Shown here: positions 21,419 to 31,697 of the stretch, in pieces
Numbering within the stretch: position 1 is the stretch's first letter
How the letters are laid out: each line of letters begins with the position of its first letter
Assembly (NCBI GenBank): GCA_964017065.1
Contig: OZ024785.1
Location: 11,859,086 to 11,923,085 of the forward strand
Direction: 5' to 3'
Length of the DNA: 64,000 nt
Source of the DNA: Haliclona indistincta
Taxonomy: Eukaryota > Porifera > Demospongiae > Haplosclerida > Chalinidae
The notes under the pieces: generated by a model
The model's input: the letters and a program-made list of their open reading frames with translations, nothing else
The model's database searches: none
Told to the model about the DNA's origin: nothing
Position numbers and translations under genes: made by a program

Positions 21419-21592
21419 ACCAGGCCAAAGTTACATGTCACAACTGATGTGTTCCTCATGAGTATATCTCATGCTCTAGGCCATGCATGCACATCACCTC
21501 AGTATAGTGCAACTGTAACTACGTACTCACAATGTGTTCACTAGGTCGTCAAAAGCAGCTGCTGAGTCCGATGTAGCACGTCAGTGGTCGTA

Positions 21593-21859
21593 TGAGATCG
21601 TCTCACTCTGGCCGGACAAACAGCTCCTCGCTCTCAACCTCCACAACAGCGTCCTCCAAGGATAGGACATCAGCTTGAGCTTATTGAAGAGGACGACCCC
21701 ACTCCACTTACTCCTGATCTTCCTCCAACACCAATTCCTCCTCCTCCTTCAGCACCTCCTCCCCCTCCCGCACCAGTTCAACCGACATCGATCTCTCGTC
21801 GCTATCCTCAAAGAAATAGAGCGCCTCCCCAAAGATTAGCTCCAAATCGTGAACATTAA
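21593..21859 (+). pseudogene. Ty3/Gypsy-type pol C-terminal tail
   Basis: An open frame encodes GQTAPRSQPPQQRPPRIGH, an acidic Leu-rich stretch, LTPDLPPTPIPPPPSAPP and ends RRYPQRNRAPPQRLAPN. Such a Pro-rich tail with a closing R-R-Y-P-x-R-x-R-x-PP motif is characteristic of the integrase end of Gypsy-like elements. It is followed at once by CAAGTTCGGGACGAAC and a purine-rich run before TGTAATAG at 21898, the usual layout before a 3-prime LTR. The rest of pol is missing, so this is a truncated copy. Confidence 0.6.
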
Positions 21860-21897
21860 GACAAGTTCGGGACGAACTCTTTCTAAGAGGAGAGCTA

Positions 21898-22200
21898 TGT
21901 AATAGACTCTCTGACTACAGCTTGGTCATATTATGGACAGACTCTCTGACTCACTTTATTGTTATACAATACATTGTTCTGTTACCTCAGTACATATCAT
22001 TGTCATGCTCTGCTATATATTGTGTTGGCTATTTTCATAAGACTGTTGAGAGCTTGACCCAACTTGCTCTGTTAAACATCTGTGTGTTACACAAGGATGG
22101 TTTCAGCCATTTTCACATGTACAGTATAATGAATGAGCAGCATACATAGCAATAATTAATTCACCTACGCATCTACAAACAACATTATTCTGTGTGCATG
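21898..22200 (+). repeat. Candidate 3-prime LTR of the Gypsy remnant
   Basis: The LTR would start at TGTAATAGACTCTCTGACTA after the purine run AAGAGGAGAGC. The 3-prime limit is unknown; the end given is arbitrary. There is a short direct repeat (GACTCTCTGACT) inside. The call rests on position after a Gypsy-like pol tail. Confidence 0.35.
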
Positions 22201-23300
22201 AGCAAAGTTTGGAAAACATTAGTAGATGACTTGTTAGAATTATGGAATGGAATTATAATATTGCCTAATAGCAATCTTATACATGCAGCATTGCTTTGTG
22301 TAGCAAGTGATTAGCCTACCAGTAGAAAAGCAAGTTGTTTTTAGGGCATTCAGCTACATTAGGACATAGAAAGAGTAAAATAGCAATTATTGGGCCATGT
22401 TGGAAGTAATTCGGATTTGAATGCAGCAAATGTTTAGCAAATTTGAGAGCTATGCGAAGTCCACGAACGAAGATACAGCTCTTACAATGCTGCCATTCAC
22501 GTATTATAAATTTTTAAAATTACACAATTGAAATAAAACAAATCAAACTATGTGAAAGTGTGCCTGTTTTCTATCCGGGACTACCACAATTACATGTAAA
22601 ACTTGCAGGCATTGTGTACATTATCAATTGCATTATTATTTGTGGTACAAGACTAAGATTTAGTGTGCTATTTGAACCATCTATGAATTGCATAAGAGCC
22701 ATAATTAACAACTTGTGGTCTGTTTTCATATGTAAACAGTTGATGTCTGGTATTGTAAGAAATTTGTGGTGCCTTTGATCTTTGAGGCTGCTATAGTAAA
22801 ACTGCAAATTGCTGTGTTTGTCATAAATTGATAAAACTATGTTATTATCTTTAGCGATATAAAAGATCAAAAAAATAGAGGACACAGCATGCTGGAAATG
22901 TAAGTTGCACATTATGTCATGATATTGTCTAAAAATGAATCTTACTTTTGGTCCAGATCATTTTCAATTTAGGTGATGTGATCTCAAGGTGCACTTTCAC
23001 AGAGTGGAAAAACAATGTGTAGATCTTGCACATCGCTCGTATTTTATCTCTATTCTCTCCATAACGTTGCTGATCATATGTGTGTTTTCTACATGTTTTA
23101 CTAGGCATGATTACTATACAAGAACTAACCTTTTCAAAATAATTATTGAACTTACAACTTTCTCCGAGACACGAGACGACGAACCAAAAAGCAAATCCAA
23201 ACTTTGGTGTGGCAAAAGTAGAATCAACAGTCGCAATCTTTTGAAATGGACGGACTCTCACGGACAGGTAGAGCGGAGAAACACAAGAGCGGACAGCAAG
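22201..23300. other. Stretch without recognised genes
   Basis: Open frames on both strands at 22560-22912 and 22929-23303 overlap each other and lack domain features or consistent exon borders. Nothing is supported. Confidence 0.4.
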
Positions 23301-23324
23301 TAGAAGCCACTAGGCTTGCGATAA

Positions 23325-23387
23325 TTATTCGGGAATAATTTTGAGAATAATTGCTAGTGGCAAGCATAAAGAATAATTCCCGAATAA
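23325..23387. repeat. Short inverted repeat at the start of a hAT relic
   Basis: TTATTCGGGAATAATT at 23325-23340 is repeated inverted at 23372-23387, with more partial symmetry outside (TAGGCTTGCG / GGCAAGC). It lies just upstream of the hAT coding remnants and may be a subterminal transposase-binding structure. Confidence 0.6.
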
Positions 23388-23527
23388 TAACGTATAATCT
23401 GCATGAGTGGGTGGGCGTGACTGGTTACGCCATTTTCTCACGCCCACTATGAAGCGACGATCGTACAGCTGCGCCTGCATGCAACAGCCGCGACACTGTC
23501 AACTACTGCTCGTGCTCAACAGATGCT

Positions 23528-24249
23528 ATGGACGCTTCTATTTCCATTGAATTCGAATCCTCGTCTGAACTTGGATCGCCCGTTTCTTCTGCCGACGAGT
23601 CCGAGACTGATATTACGACCACTACTATGGCTACTACTGCTGCTGCTGCTGTTGTCACAGGGCCTACACCTGTATGTTCATTGCTCTCAGTGCTAAAGCA
23701 GGCACCAGCTGCTGCTGCAAATCGAAAAAGGAAGGTAGCACAGAATGATCGTACCAGGCAGCGACAGAGGCAAAGACACAAGACACCAAAAACAGCACAC
23801 GATCCTAAAGTTGTATAACCCCAGAACAACAAAGTCAGAGAGTTTCCAGAAGAGAAGTTTGTTGTGTCAGCCAAGAAGTTCTTTTGCACAGCCTGCAGAG
23901 AAGAGGTTGCTCTTAAAAAAAGCGTGTTGGAGCTGCACATCAAATGTGACAAATGTGACAACAGCAGCAGTCGACAGTCTGCAAGCTTTTCCTTTCCTCT
24001 CTTCTCCACTGGTTCTCACTAGCTTAAAGCAAGAGTTGCCTACTTATCTGGCCTAGGCTGCAGATACCAGCGACGAGGTTGAGCCACTTACCTGGTGGAA
24101 AAAACACTCTGTTCACCTACCCAACTGGTCCAGTGCTGCACGTAAGGTGGCCTTAGTACAACCATCGTCGGCTGCAGCAGAACGTGTCTTTTCTATCCTA
24201 AACTCAACATTTGGTGCACAACAAGAGCAGTCATTGCAAGAATAGATAG
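23528..24249 (+). pseudogene. hAT transposase with internal deletion (N- and C-terminal ends only)
   Basis: A first frame (23528-23816) gives an acidic/Thr-rich and then basic N-terminus. A second frame (about 23825-24027) reads KVREFPEEKFVVSAKKFF, CTACREEVALKKSV and LHIKCDKC, a BED-type zinc finger. A third (about 24060-24246) reads LTWWKKHSVHLPNWSSAARK, VQPSSAAAERVFSILN and ends SLQE, the C-terminal dimerisation region of hAT transposases. The catalytic core between them, normally several hundred residues, is missing. This is a deletion derivative that cannot make transposase but could have been mobilised in trans. Confidence 0.75.
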
Positions 24250-24470
24250 AATCCTCCCTAATGTTACAGTACAACAAGCACTAACAGTCACTCTCATTAA
24301 CATAGTGACATAATAATAATAATAATTAGTCTCATTATTATAAAGACCTAACAAACGAAGGGACCATTCATGCAGCATGTCATGATCACTCATTGCACAT
24401 GTTAATCAGCTGAAAGAATAATAATGAGAATAATCACATAATTTTATTGAGAGTAATTGCAAATAAGGTA

Positions 24471-24757
24471 ATTGGTCACACCAAATTTGCTCCAGATTGG
24501 TGTTTTGGTCTTCGGTTCCGCCGTTCCAAAGTAGATTGCCTGGATGACTTATTTAAGGTTATCCTAACCAGTGCTGAGGTGAACGAAGTGCAGTTGGTCG
24601 CGACACAATCAGGAGAGGTACCTGTTCCGACACACAACTGGGCAGACTTCTTCAGTGCTCCATTCAATCAGTCTTGTCTCAAAGGAATAAAAGGGATACA
24701 TCACTTTCACTTTTATTCAAGCGAATCTTGGTAAGATAGTCTGACATAATTTATGAC
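24471..24757 (+). pseudogene. HTKF-type transposase-like fragment
   Basis: A 95-codon frame contains GHTKFAPDWCFGLRFRR, CLDDLFKVILTSAEVNEVQLV, SGEVPVPTHNWADFF and IKGIHHFHFYSS. It aligns by eye with the block at 18000-18240 of the larger copy and is better preserved there (APDWCFGL, GEVPVPTHNW without a stop). Start and end of the frame are not gene borders. It directly follows the hAT relic. Confidence 0.6.
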
Positions 24758-24759
24758 AT

Positions 24760-25426
24760 ATGCACACTTGAAAGGTAAATGAATACTCTGTATAGTCTGA
24801 ACGTGAGGTACGGAGGGTCAGCCATCCTGTCTGTAAATTTGTGATTCTCTTTATAGTATAGAAACCAGTTCGAGCCAGTATGTGACATCATGCATTATAT
24901 AGAACTCATGATCAGCTCAAATGTTTTTAGCCAAGTTTCTTACTTCTCTCTGACTATGTGCTTTTACGAAACGATAAATCATTGTAGTTGCAAGTATTTC
25001 AAAGAGTGCCATGTGTGTTAACCATAATCTGTTTGTTCTTAATTCACACGCAGCAAGCAGATCGAAGATCGAGATGTATCAAACACACTGACTTGTATCC
25101 AACAAATGCGAACTTCACAACTTGACATGTATCCAGCAAATGTGAACCACAAGAGCATGGCTTACCATCGTGTCTTCCATACATGTAAGCATTATCACAA
25201 CTCAGCCAACACTGCAGGAACAGTGGAACACTCACGAAAACTTGGGAACCGATGGCGCTGAGCCTACACACGGTGGAGCGTGTCGTGTGGGGGTGGAGAG
25301 TTGGTCGCATACGCAATACGGAATACGGAATAATCTCGTGTTCAAAGTGAACTGAAAAAGACTGTATTACTCAGAGTTGTTTATTAATTAATTATACAGA
25401 TAAGGGTGTGGTGCCTATCACTATAC
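24760..25426. other. Stretch without recognised genes
   Basis: Short open frames at 25044-25355 show no domain features. Two direct copies of TGTATCCA(A/G)CAAATG occur near 25095 and 25130. Confidence 0.4.
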
Positions 25427-26969
25427 CACGGGTGTTTTTATTCAATGATTCGCGGCCAAGTAGTGACGTCAGAGTAAACTCGAACACTGCCTAGCAACGC
25501 CCTAGTTACCATGTGTTGACTAGTGTTTACAGTGTGGGTTAACCCTGTTATTAGCGATAGACAGGCGTTAGTCTCGTGACCTCGAAGAAGAACCCTCTTT
25601 GGTGAATCTCGCCCTCGAAGCGGTCGAATACGTTGCTGCGTTTAGGAGTTATGCTCGCGTGCTTATTAAAGGTTTATCAGCAGTTTACAGCGAACTGGAA
25701 GTTTCTGAACGTCTGGCACATGGTGAGACAGGAAGCTTGGTGTGTAGACAATTGACTGGTGAGGTTTTCTTTGTGCTTATTATTTTTCTGTGCACGGTAA
25801 ACCGGTGGATGTACGCTTACTATTATTCCTCTGTTGTAAGCCATTTATAGATGGCTAATGGATTTGTATGTGGATGCTAGATGTTTAATATAGTGTGTGC
25901 GTTAATGTCATTGCTTCTTCTTGGCTTGAGAGGGTTTTAGAGAGCAAATCCAACTTTTCATTCCTCTAGCCATAAGTTTGTCAATGTCCACACCTGCAGT
26001 TCTTTGATATGTGTTAAAGATTATTGTAAAGCTTAATTATGAAGCTGTTGTATGACTGGTGGTTCAAGCAGGCTAGAGCTGTCATGAATGTCATGGCATT
26101 TAGCATATGCCATGAATACTTGCTTGAATTTAGTGTAACTTGTGCGGTAAATTTACTTACTCCATCTGAAATCCCAGAAACAGATGAGAGCATACAGTGC
26201 AGTGCAGGATACTCCCTGGCTTGATCTACACATCTACTGATGCAGACATTAAACTGACATAATGAGTAGCTCTTGTGATGGTGACGTAGAGCAAGTTGAG
26301 CTGATCATTGGTACACATTGCTGTGAGGAAAGAGAGAGTGTGCCGCACGCCATGCTGGCACTGTATTTGACAGCGACCTGTATCCATCTGACACCAAATG
26401 CCTCTTCAAGGAGTGTGCTGTGTTTCACTGAACTGTACTCTACCCTGTAGCACTGATTCTACAGTGCCTTGGGAGGAGCTGAACGTGTTTTTCCATGCTG
26501 ATGTCTGTATGATGTATTATAATTATGTTGTAAAAATAGGCTACCAAAAACAGTCTAAAAAACAGTGCCTGAAAAATGATAAGCAAGATTATTTATAGTT
26601 TAATACCTACCTTGGACCTTTCTCCAATGAATAGTAGAAACTGTTTAGGTAACAAAACCTCAGCACCACCTCTATAGATCTTTATCAAAAGGGACCGCCT
26701 TTCTTTGTAGTGTAGCACGGTGTGTCAGCTGCCGCGCTATTCCCGAACGGTTGAGTTGGTGCATGCGTACTTGGTATAATATGCATGTCAGTGGACATAA
26801 GTTAACCATTGTTGTTAAGAAAGTGGTCACAGGCCAAGAATAGTAGCCAATGAGCCATAGCAACCAACAACTTTCTTGCTGCTGCGGTTGCTATGTAGCT
26901 TTGGTATGTACCGCAATTATTTCTACATGAATCTAATTATTGGTTCTTGGCCAGTTAAAAACACCCGTG
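25427..26969. mobile_element. TIR element with 4-bp target duplication, superfamily undetermined
   Basis: The ends CACGGGTGTTTTTA and its reverse complement lie at 25427 and 26969, and similarity continues inward (CGCGGCCAAG against the inverse of CTTGGCCAG). Both ends are flanked by ATAC (25423-25426 and 26970-26973), a 4-bp candidate duplication. An exon-like frame lies at 25578-25722. Elements with 4-bp duplications include several superfamilies, so I do not assign one. Confidence 0.7.
25578..25722 (+). CDS. Exon-like ORF inside the 25.4-27.0 kb TIR element
   Basis: The frame reads DLEEEPSLVNLALEAVEYVA, then FRSYARVLIKGLSAVYSELE and VSERLAH, a helical composition unlike the AT-rich background, and ends at CATG followed by GTGAGA, a good splice donor in phase 1. 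No upstream ATG in frame before a TAG, so it is an internal exon or the start codon lies in an earlier exon. Function unknown. Confidence 0.35.
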
Positions 26970-27028
26970 ATACGTACCAGCCGTCGAACTGCAATCGACA
27001 CATTCGAGACCTGTCATAAGTAATAGTT

Positions 27029-27172
27029 AACTGCCGGTCTCTGAGGCGATACGGGATATATTTTAGGCGATACTGAGGTGGTTAATTATGCTGTCCGAGG
27101 GCGGAGCCCGAGGATGGCATAATTAACCACCGAGGTATTATCCCAATCGCCGAAGAGACCGGGAGTTAACTG
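27029..27172. repeat. Foldback (inverted repeat) element
   Basis: Outer arms AGTTAACTGCCGGTCTCT and its inverse AGAGACCGGGAGTTAACT, and inner arms GAGGTGGTTAATTATGC and GCATAATTAACCACC, make one imperfect long hairpin whose loop holds CCGAGGGCGGAGCCCGAGG. It is similar in design to the foldback at 1759-1898. Confidence 0.8.
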
Positions 27173-27269
27173 ATTTGTACCCCATCTGCAGTCTTCTTGT
27201 GGCGTTTGTCAGCACTAGTTCTATGGTTACAATCTTCTGTCGTTTCAACAGTTTTCGTTCTATTTTAGT

Positions 27270-27959
27270 GGCATCTACTTCGAGAGCAACAACCAGAACT
27301 CGCAGTACTCATGGCGCCAGGGGACGTGGTGGAAGGGGTAGGAGAGGACTGTTTGAAAATCTAAGGGATGAGATAGCTAATGGTCAGTTGAAAACAGTGA
27401 ACTATATGAGTTTAGTTTACATGTTTTGGTCCTACATGTACACTTGAGATTTTTATTAAAAACAAGTGTTCAAACAGGTTAGTGAGTGTGCTTGTATAGA
27501 ACTCCGAGTATACAGTTCATACGTCAGAGCATATGCAGAGAGTGCAGAAATGACTAGTGCAGGTATACCTCTATCTAAATGGCGACATAGTGACAGTAGT
27601 AGCTGCTCGTCATTGTCTGAAACCGCTAGACGATTGCTTGTTGCTAAATGCGCGAGGGAAGGCACACTAGTCACGCATTCTTCTAGCTGGAGGCCTGAAA
27701 TTCAGTCCATCCATGAGACCGTTGCTGCCCGTTACTCTGGCTTGCGCTTGGAAGAAAGCAAGGAGCAGCAGTGGATTGTTGTATCTAGGTGAGTCACTAA
27801 TTCACGTTTGTACTTAATTTAAAACCATAATAATTATACAGACCACCAGAAGTGACTGAGTTTGGTCCCATAGCTAACCCCCGCCTGTACGTCTTCGAAG
27901 ATGACAGTGACCATGTAGTAAAATTCTGGTGGCAAATCTTCTTTAAAACCGTTGATCAA
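27270..27959 (+). CDS. Multi-exon gene fragment of unknown function, Arg/Gly-rich first exon
   Basis: Three exon-like segments: about 27270-27380 (TSRATTRTRSTHGARGRG, then NLRDEIANG before a GT donor in phase 1); 27478-27788 ([51 protein letters not shown], then GTGAGT); and 27843-27959 (PPEVTEFGPIANPRLYVF, VVKFWWQIFFKTVDQ, then GTGAATT). Splice borders are plausible, although the first junction does not join in phase. The middle exon matters because about 270 bp of it have a diverged copy inside the MITE at 39112-39707. I do not recognise the protein. The ...EIANG end of exon 1 resembles the first exons at 34802 and 54660. Confidence 0.45.
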
Positions 27960-28038
27960 GGTGAATTCTGTTCTTCTAAGATTGAATCTTATCTGGAGAA
28001 ATGAAGCCCTCGTCAAATAATTCTCACTACAATGGGAT

Positions 28039-28187
28039 AGAGGATTACCGTTCATGGGATCTGAAGGAAATCAGAAAGGGTTAAGCAGCAATACCATAGT
28101 GTGATTTGACTATTTACCATTCTCGCTAGAGGATTAACGTTCATGGGATCTGAAGGAAATCGGAATGGGTTAAGCAGCAATAGTACC
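28039..28187. repeat. Direct repeat pair, about 58 bp
   Basis: AGAGGATTACCGTTCATGGG with the following 38 bp recurs 89 bp downstream with only a few changes (ATTAACG, CGGAATGG). Both copies end in GGTTAAGCAGCAATA. Purpose unknown. Confidence 0.8.
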
Positions 28188-28335
28188 ATTCAATAGGGAA
28201 ATTCTACTATTGATTTACAGTTTACTTCACCTCTCTAGATTGTGACACTGTTGATGAAATGTAAACACTACAGTCACTGATATTATTACTATGTTCAACA
28301 ATAATAAGCGAGAACAAAATTAGCTTTAATTCAGT

Positions 28336-29012
28336 CAGGGGGTCCCACAAAAAAAAGTTTCCGACACCAGGCCCAAAAGTGGGTGGGTGGGTCAGAGGTA
28401 AATTTTCAAAAAAGGTCACTTTGTGTAAAATTTAGCCATGACATAAATTGCACTTTAAAGTTGTTTTGTACTGTTTTAAAGCAGGTTTTTACTAACTATA
28501 CATGTACCACCTAGCTACTGCGTGTTATGAACATGTTTGTAACCAAAAATTATGAAAAAAAAGCAGAACAAGAGATCAAGAGACTATAACATAGATTGTA
28601 GATTCACTCACAGTATACAATCTGCATACAATAATAATAATAATCAACAATGATAAGCAACAGATAAGTTACTAGTGTGTTTGAAATTGTCGGTGAACTA
28701 TGCAACTATGCAAGAAATTGTCGGTGCCGCTTGCTACGCTTGTGCTCAGCTTGGTGGTACGTGCTGAGTCCGGTGAGCTCGAATCCACACTTGCAATGCT
28801 TCCGCTTCCTGGATCCGCTACTGTAATCTGTTCGTCACTCGCGATCGACGATCTTCGTGGAGGGGCGTGTACCATCAATTACAATGAATTTCAATAGACC
28901 AGTATTTATGAATATCGTTACACGACGTAATATGACGCAGTGGGTGGGTGGGTAGAGAAGCAATGTAAAAAACCAGCCTGGTGTCATAGATTTTAGCTTC
29001 TGGGACCCCCCG
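28336..29012. mobile_element. hAT-like MITE, 677 bp, with 8-bp target duplication
   Basis: The ends CAGGGGGTCCCA and TGGGACCCCCCG are inverted copies, and similarity resumes inside (GACACCAGGC against its inverse GCCTGGTGTC). AATTCAGT flanks both sides (28328-28335 and 29013-29020), a perfect 8-bp duplication as expected for hAT transposition. A weak minus-strand frame at 28672-28878 is not convincing as a gene. Confidence 0.9.
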
Positions 29013-29029
29013 AATTCAGTTATAGTTTA

Positions 29030-29405
29030 GCACCTGGTGCAGCTGAACAGCAAGCCAGAGATCAAGATGAAGAGGTACAGGCTGAGCGAGACACAGATAA
29101 AGAAGATTTGGATGGAAAGAAGATGGAAAGTGGAGAAAGCGTCAGTCTGCAGAATTGTTCGGTAAAAAGAAAAGGGGTTGTAACACCTTTGAAGTCGTGA
29201 TATCAAACAAGTCGTCTGTGGCTGACTCGCCGAAGCGATTTAAGTTGGATGAAGTCGTCATCAAACAGAGTAACAAGTTGGAGGAGGCGGAGCAGATGGC
29301 TGCAAATTCTGGATCGAAAGTAGATATAATGGGCAAAATCGTTTCTGTCAGGGAAGTCAGTGAAGTAAGATCGGTGTCTAAAAACAAAGTATTTAGAAAG
29401 CAAGA
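29030..29405 (+). pseudogene. Exon with RPA-like OB-fold start, frame-shifted
   Basis: One frame starts LAPGAAEQQARDQDEEV and runs through MESGESVSLQNCS; after a shift in the GGTAAAAAGAAAAGGGG run, another frame reads FEVVISNKSSVADSPKRFKL and VDIMGKIVSVREVSEVRSVS, then NKVFRKQE at a GTGAGT donor. The closing motif is reminiscent of the first strands of replication protein A-type OB folds found in some invertebrate mobile-element proteins. The shift makes this copy suspect. It may be a later exon of the gene at 27.3-28.0 kb, the MITE having landed between them. Confidence 0.4.
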
Positions 29406-29787
29406 GTGAGTGATTAGTGATAATCCAAAAAAGGCTAACCGCTTGGTATGGTACATTGCAAAAAAAAGCTTGCGAAAACTCGCGAGGCTTCGCTAGCATG
29501 TGCAGTGTTCGCGATCACCTTGCGAGGTTCGCAACTGTAGAGTCGCGAAGTTCGCGAACTAGCCACTTGTACTCAATAATCGAATTATGGAAGGTACGTG
29601 CGCCTATACATACGTATGCACGTAATAGGCGGAGCCTCGACATGATCGCACGCTTTGTCTTTCACGAACATACATGCTTCGCGAACATTCGTACCGCTTC
29701 GCAAACCCACGCACCGCTTCGCGAAGAATTAATTATTTATTTATGGTACATGTAGAGCAGATCAGATCAGGTTTCTTGATCAAGACA

Positions 29788-30187
29788 ATGGATGAGCAGC
29801 GAACTGATCATACATCAAAGCAACAGCCTGCTGAAGAAAAAGGATTGGTTCAACATCAAGAACAGCCTGGCGCTCATGATCAGACGACGCCAATGCCCGG
29901 CAAAGTCGCCTCAGTCTGCTTTTCCCCTGGACGGCAGTGAGATAATGGATGAGCAGTGACCTGATCGTACATCAGAGCAACAACCTGCTGAAGAAAACTC
30001 GTTGGTTCAAAATCAAGACCAGTCTGACACTCAAACGACGACAATCCCCAGCGAAGTCGCATCTCCTTCAGCTATTGAACACGTAGATGAGCAGCGCCGA
30101 CCTGATCGTACATCAAAGCAAAAACCTGATGAAACAAAAACAGTTGGTTCAAGATCAAGAAAAGCCTTAAGAGCGGAGGACAATTAA
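29788..30187. repeat. Diverged tandem repeat of 140-157 bp, 2.6 copies
   Basis: Units begin at 29788, 29945 and about 30084 with GGATGAGCAGCG-like starts and share CTGATCGTACATCAAAGCAA, GAAGAAAA, TTGGTTCAA and CAAGACCAGTCTG words. In one frame they read DEQRPDRTSKQQP with Gln-rich spacers. Stops interrupt two units, so if this was a protein repeat it is now dead. Confidence 0.7.
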
Positions 30188-30320
30188 AGTCGCGCGAGCC
30201 TCAGTCTTATCTCCTGGACAGTCGGAGGCTTCATCGGTCGACACTCCACCAATTGCGGCAAATGCTGCACACAAAATATCTAATGCAAAATTAAAAATCA
30301 GCTTACATGTGATTATTAAA

Positions 30321-30689
30321 GAAAGAAAAAGATTTCTAACGAAATCAAAAGGATGTAGGGATGTAGATAAATGTTACTGGTCCACAATGTAAACCAACAA
30401 GGAGGTAACATGATTGACTTGCTAACAGACCATATATAGATCCCTACATCAGTGGCTGCTGTGCAGGTTATAGATAGTTCAGCTAGCTAGCTGTTGCACT
30501 TGACTTCAATCCAGCTTGTGATAAAAGATTACAACATTGGATTGTGATGTGCAGCCACTGATGTAGGGATCTATATATGGTCTGTTAGCAAGTCAATCAT
30601 GTTACCTCCTTGTTGGTTTACATTGTGGACCAGTAACATTTATCTACATCCCTACATCCTTTTGATTTCGTTAGAAATCTTTTTCTTTC
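30321..30689. repeat. Foldback copy C
   Basis: Arms 30321-30459 and 30551-30689 are 139 bp and inverted copies of each other. Compared with copies A and B, both arms share CTAACGAAATC (against CTATCGAAATC), lack the AACAAGCATGGAATGG block, and contain an extra TATATA in ACCATATATAGATCCC. Sequence after the right arm does not match repeats A and B, so the foldback exists apart from the 1.2-kb unit. Confidence 0.92.
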
Positions 30690-31002
30690 TTGTTTGTGTG
30701 CTTTTTTATGAAAATTAATAAATGGCTTAATAGTAAAATGTTGCGTGTTTTCTTGTAGGTGTAGCTAGAGTTTACTTATTCATCAGTAACATCATCAGTG
30801 CATGGGCTCAATTTAGTAGCTATCATAAGTGGCCAGAGGGTGTATAACTCTTCCATTAGGTGAATTTTAAGAGTTACTAAAAAAGACATAGCGGCAATTG
30901 CTCACCAGATGGCCACTTCTGGACTAAAGGCATAGATGATCTGAAGGCTGAAGAGTTCTCGATTGTAAAGCAATTGTAAAGCAGAAATCTACCCGTGTTG
31001 CT
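30690..31002. other. Short stretch without recognised genes
   Basis: No coding or repeat feature is supported, except that the last 30 bp form part of a small palindrome (TCTACCCGTGTTGCTAAT and its inverse) at the left end of the next element. Confidence 0.35.
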
Positions 31003-31697
31003 AATATTAGTAACACAGGTAGAAATCGCATTTGCTCGGAACTGAATTTATAAATTGTTGGTTCTGAAGCTCCGCTAGTAGCTTGTAGGTTACATTTACA
31101 CTAGAGTATAGCAGCGCAAGTCCAGGAAAATGCGCGAGGAAGCTACATGGCAAGCTAGTTATGATTACTGGCGCATGGCTGACATTGTAGACACGCCCAG
31201 TACTGTTTTTTTATGTAGGGGCAAGAGGCCGGCTAAGAAAACTAGGTGGGAGGACACTGAAACTGGAAGAGATGCGAATGGAAGCAGAAGCTGACGTCAA
31301 GAGCGAGACAAACAATGAGTGTCTTTTTTGCAACCTGCATGTGATTAGTTATAATAAGATAAGATGAATAAGATGTATAATGTTACACTATGCATACCAG
31401 TGATGTATCACGAAGTATCTATGTTAATGTACATCCCTACATATCATTGCCTATCGGCAATGATAATAATCTGTCTTCTTGAGGACTGCTCCCTGTTCAA
31501 GCACAAGAGTCAATGGATTTTGCTACATCATATTAAATGTGGCAATTTATATGCCGGCTGCATTGATGCAGCCGGAGTTAGCGGCCGCCAGAGTCTCCAC
31601 CTACAGGTCCATCATCACGTGCCCCACACGTGCAGAATTCAAGCTCGTGGCAGTGGATCAGACTCTCGAACTTAAGCAAACTCATCGACAATCAACT

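Noticed and set aside
22571..23303. Overlapping frames on both strands of about 100 codons
   Set aside because: Hydrophobic, low-complexity products in AT-rich DNA; no exon structure.
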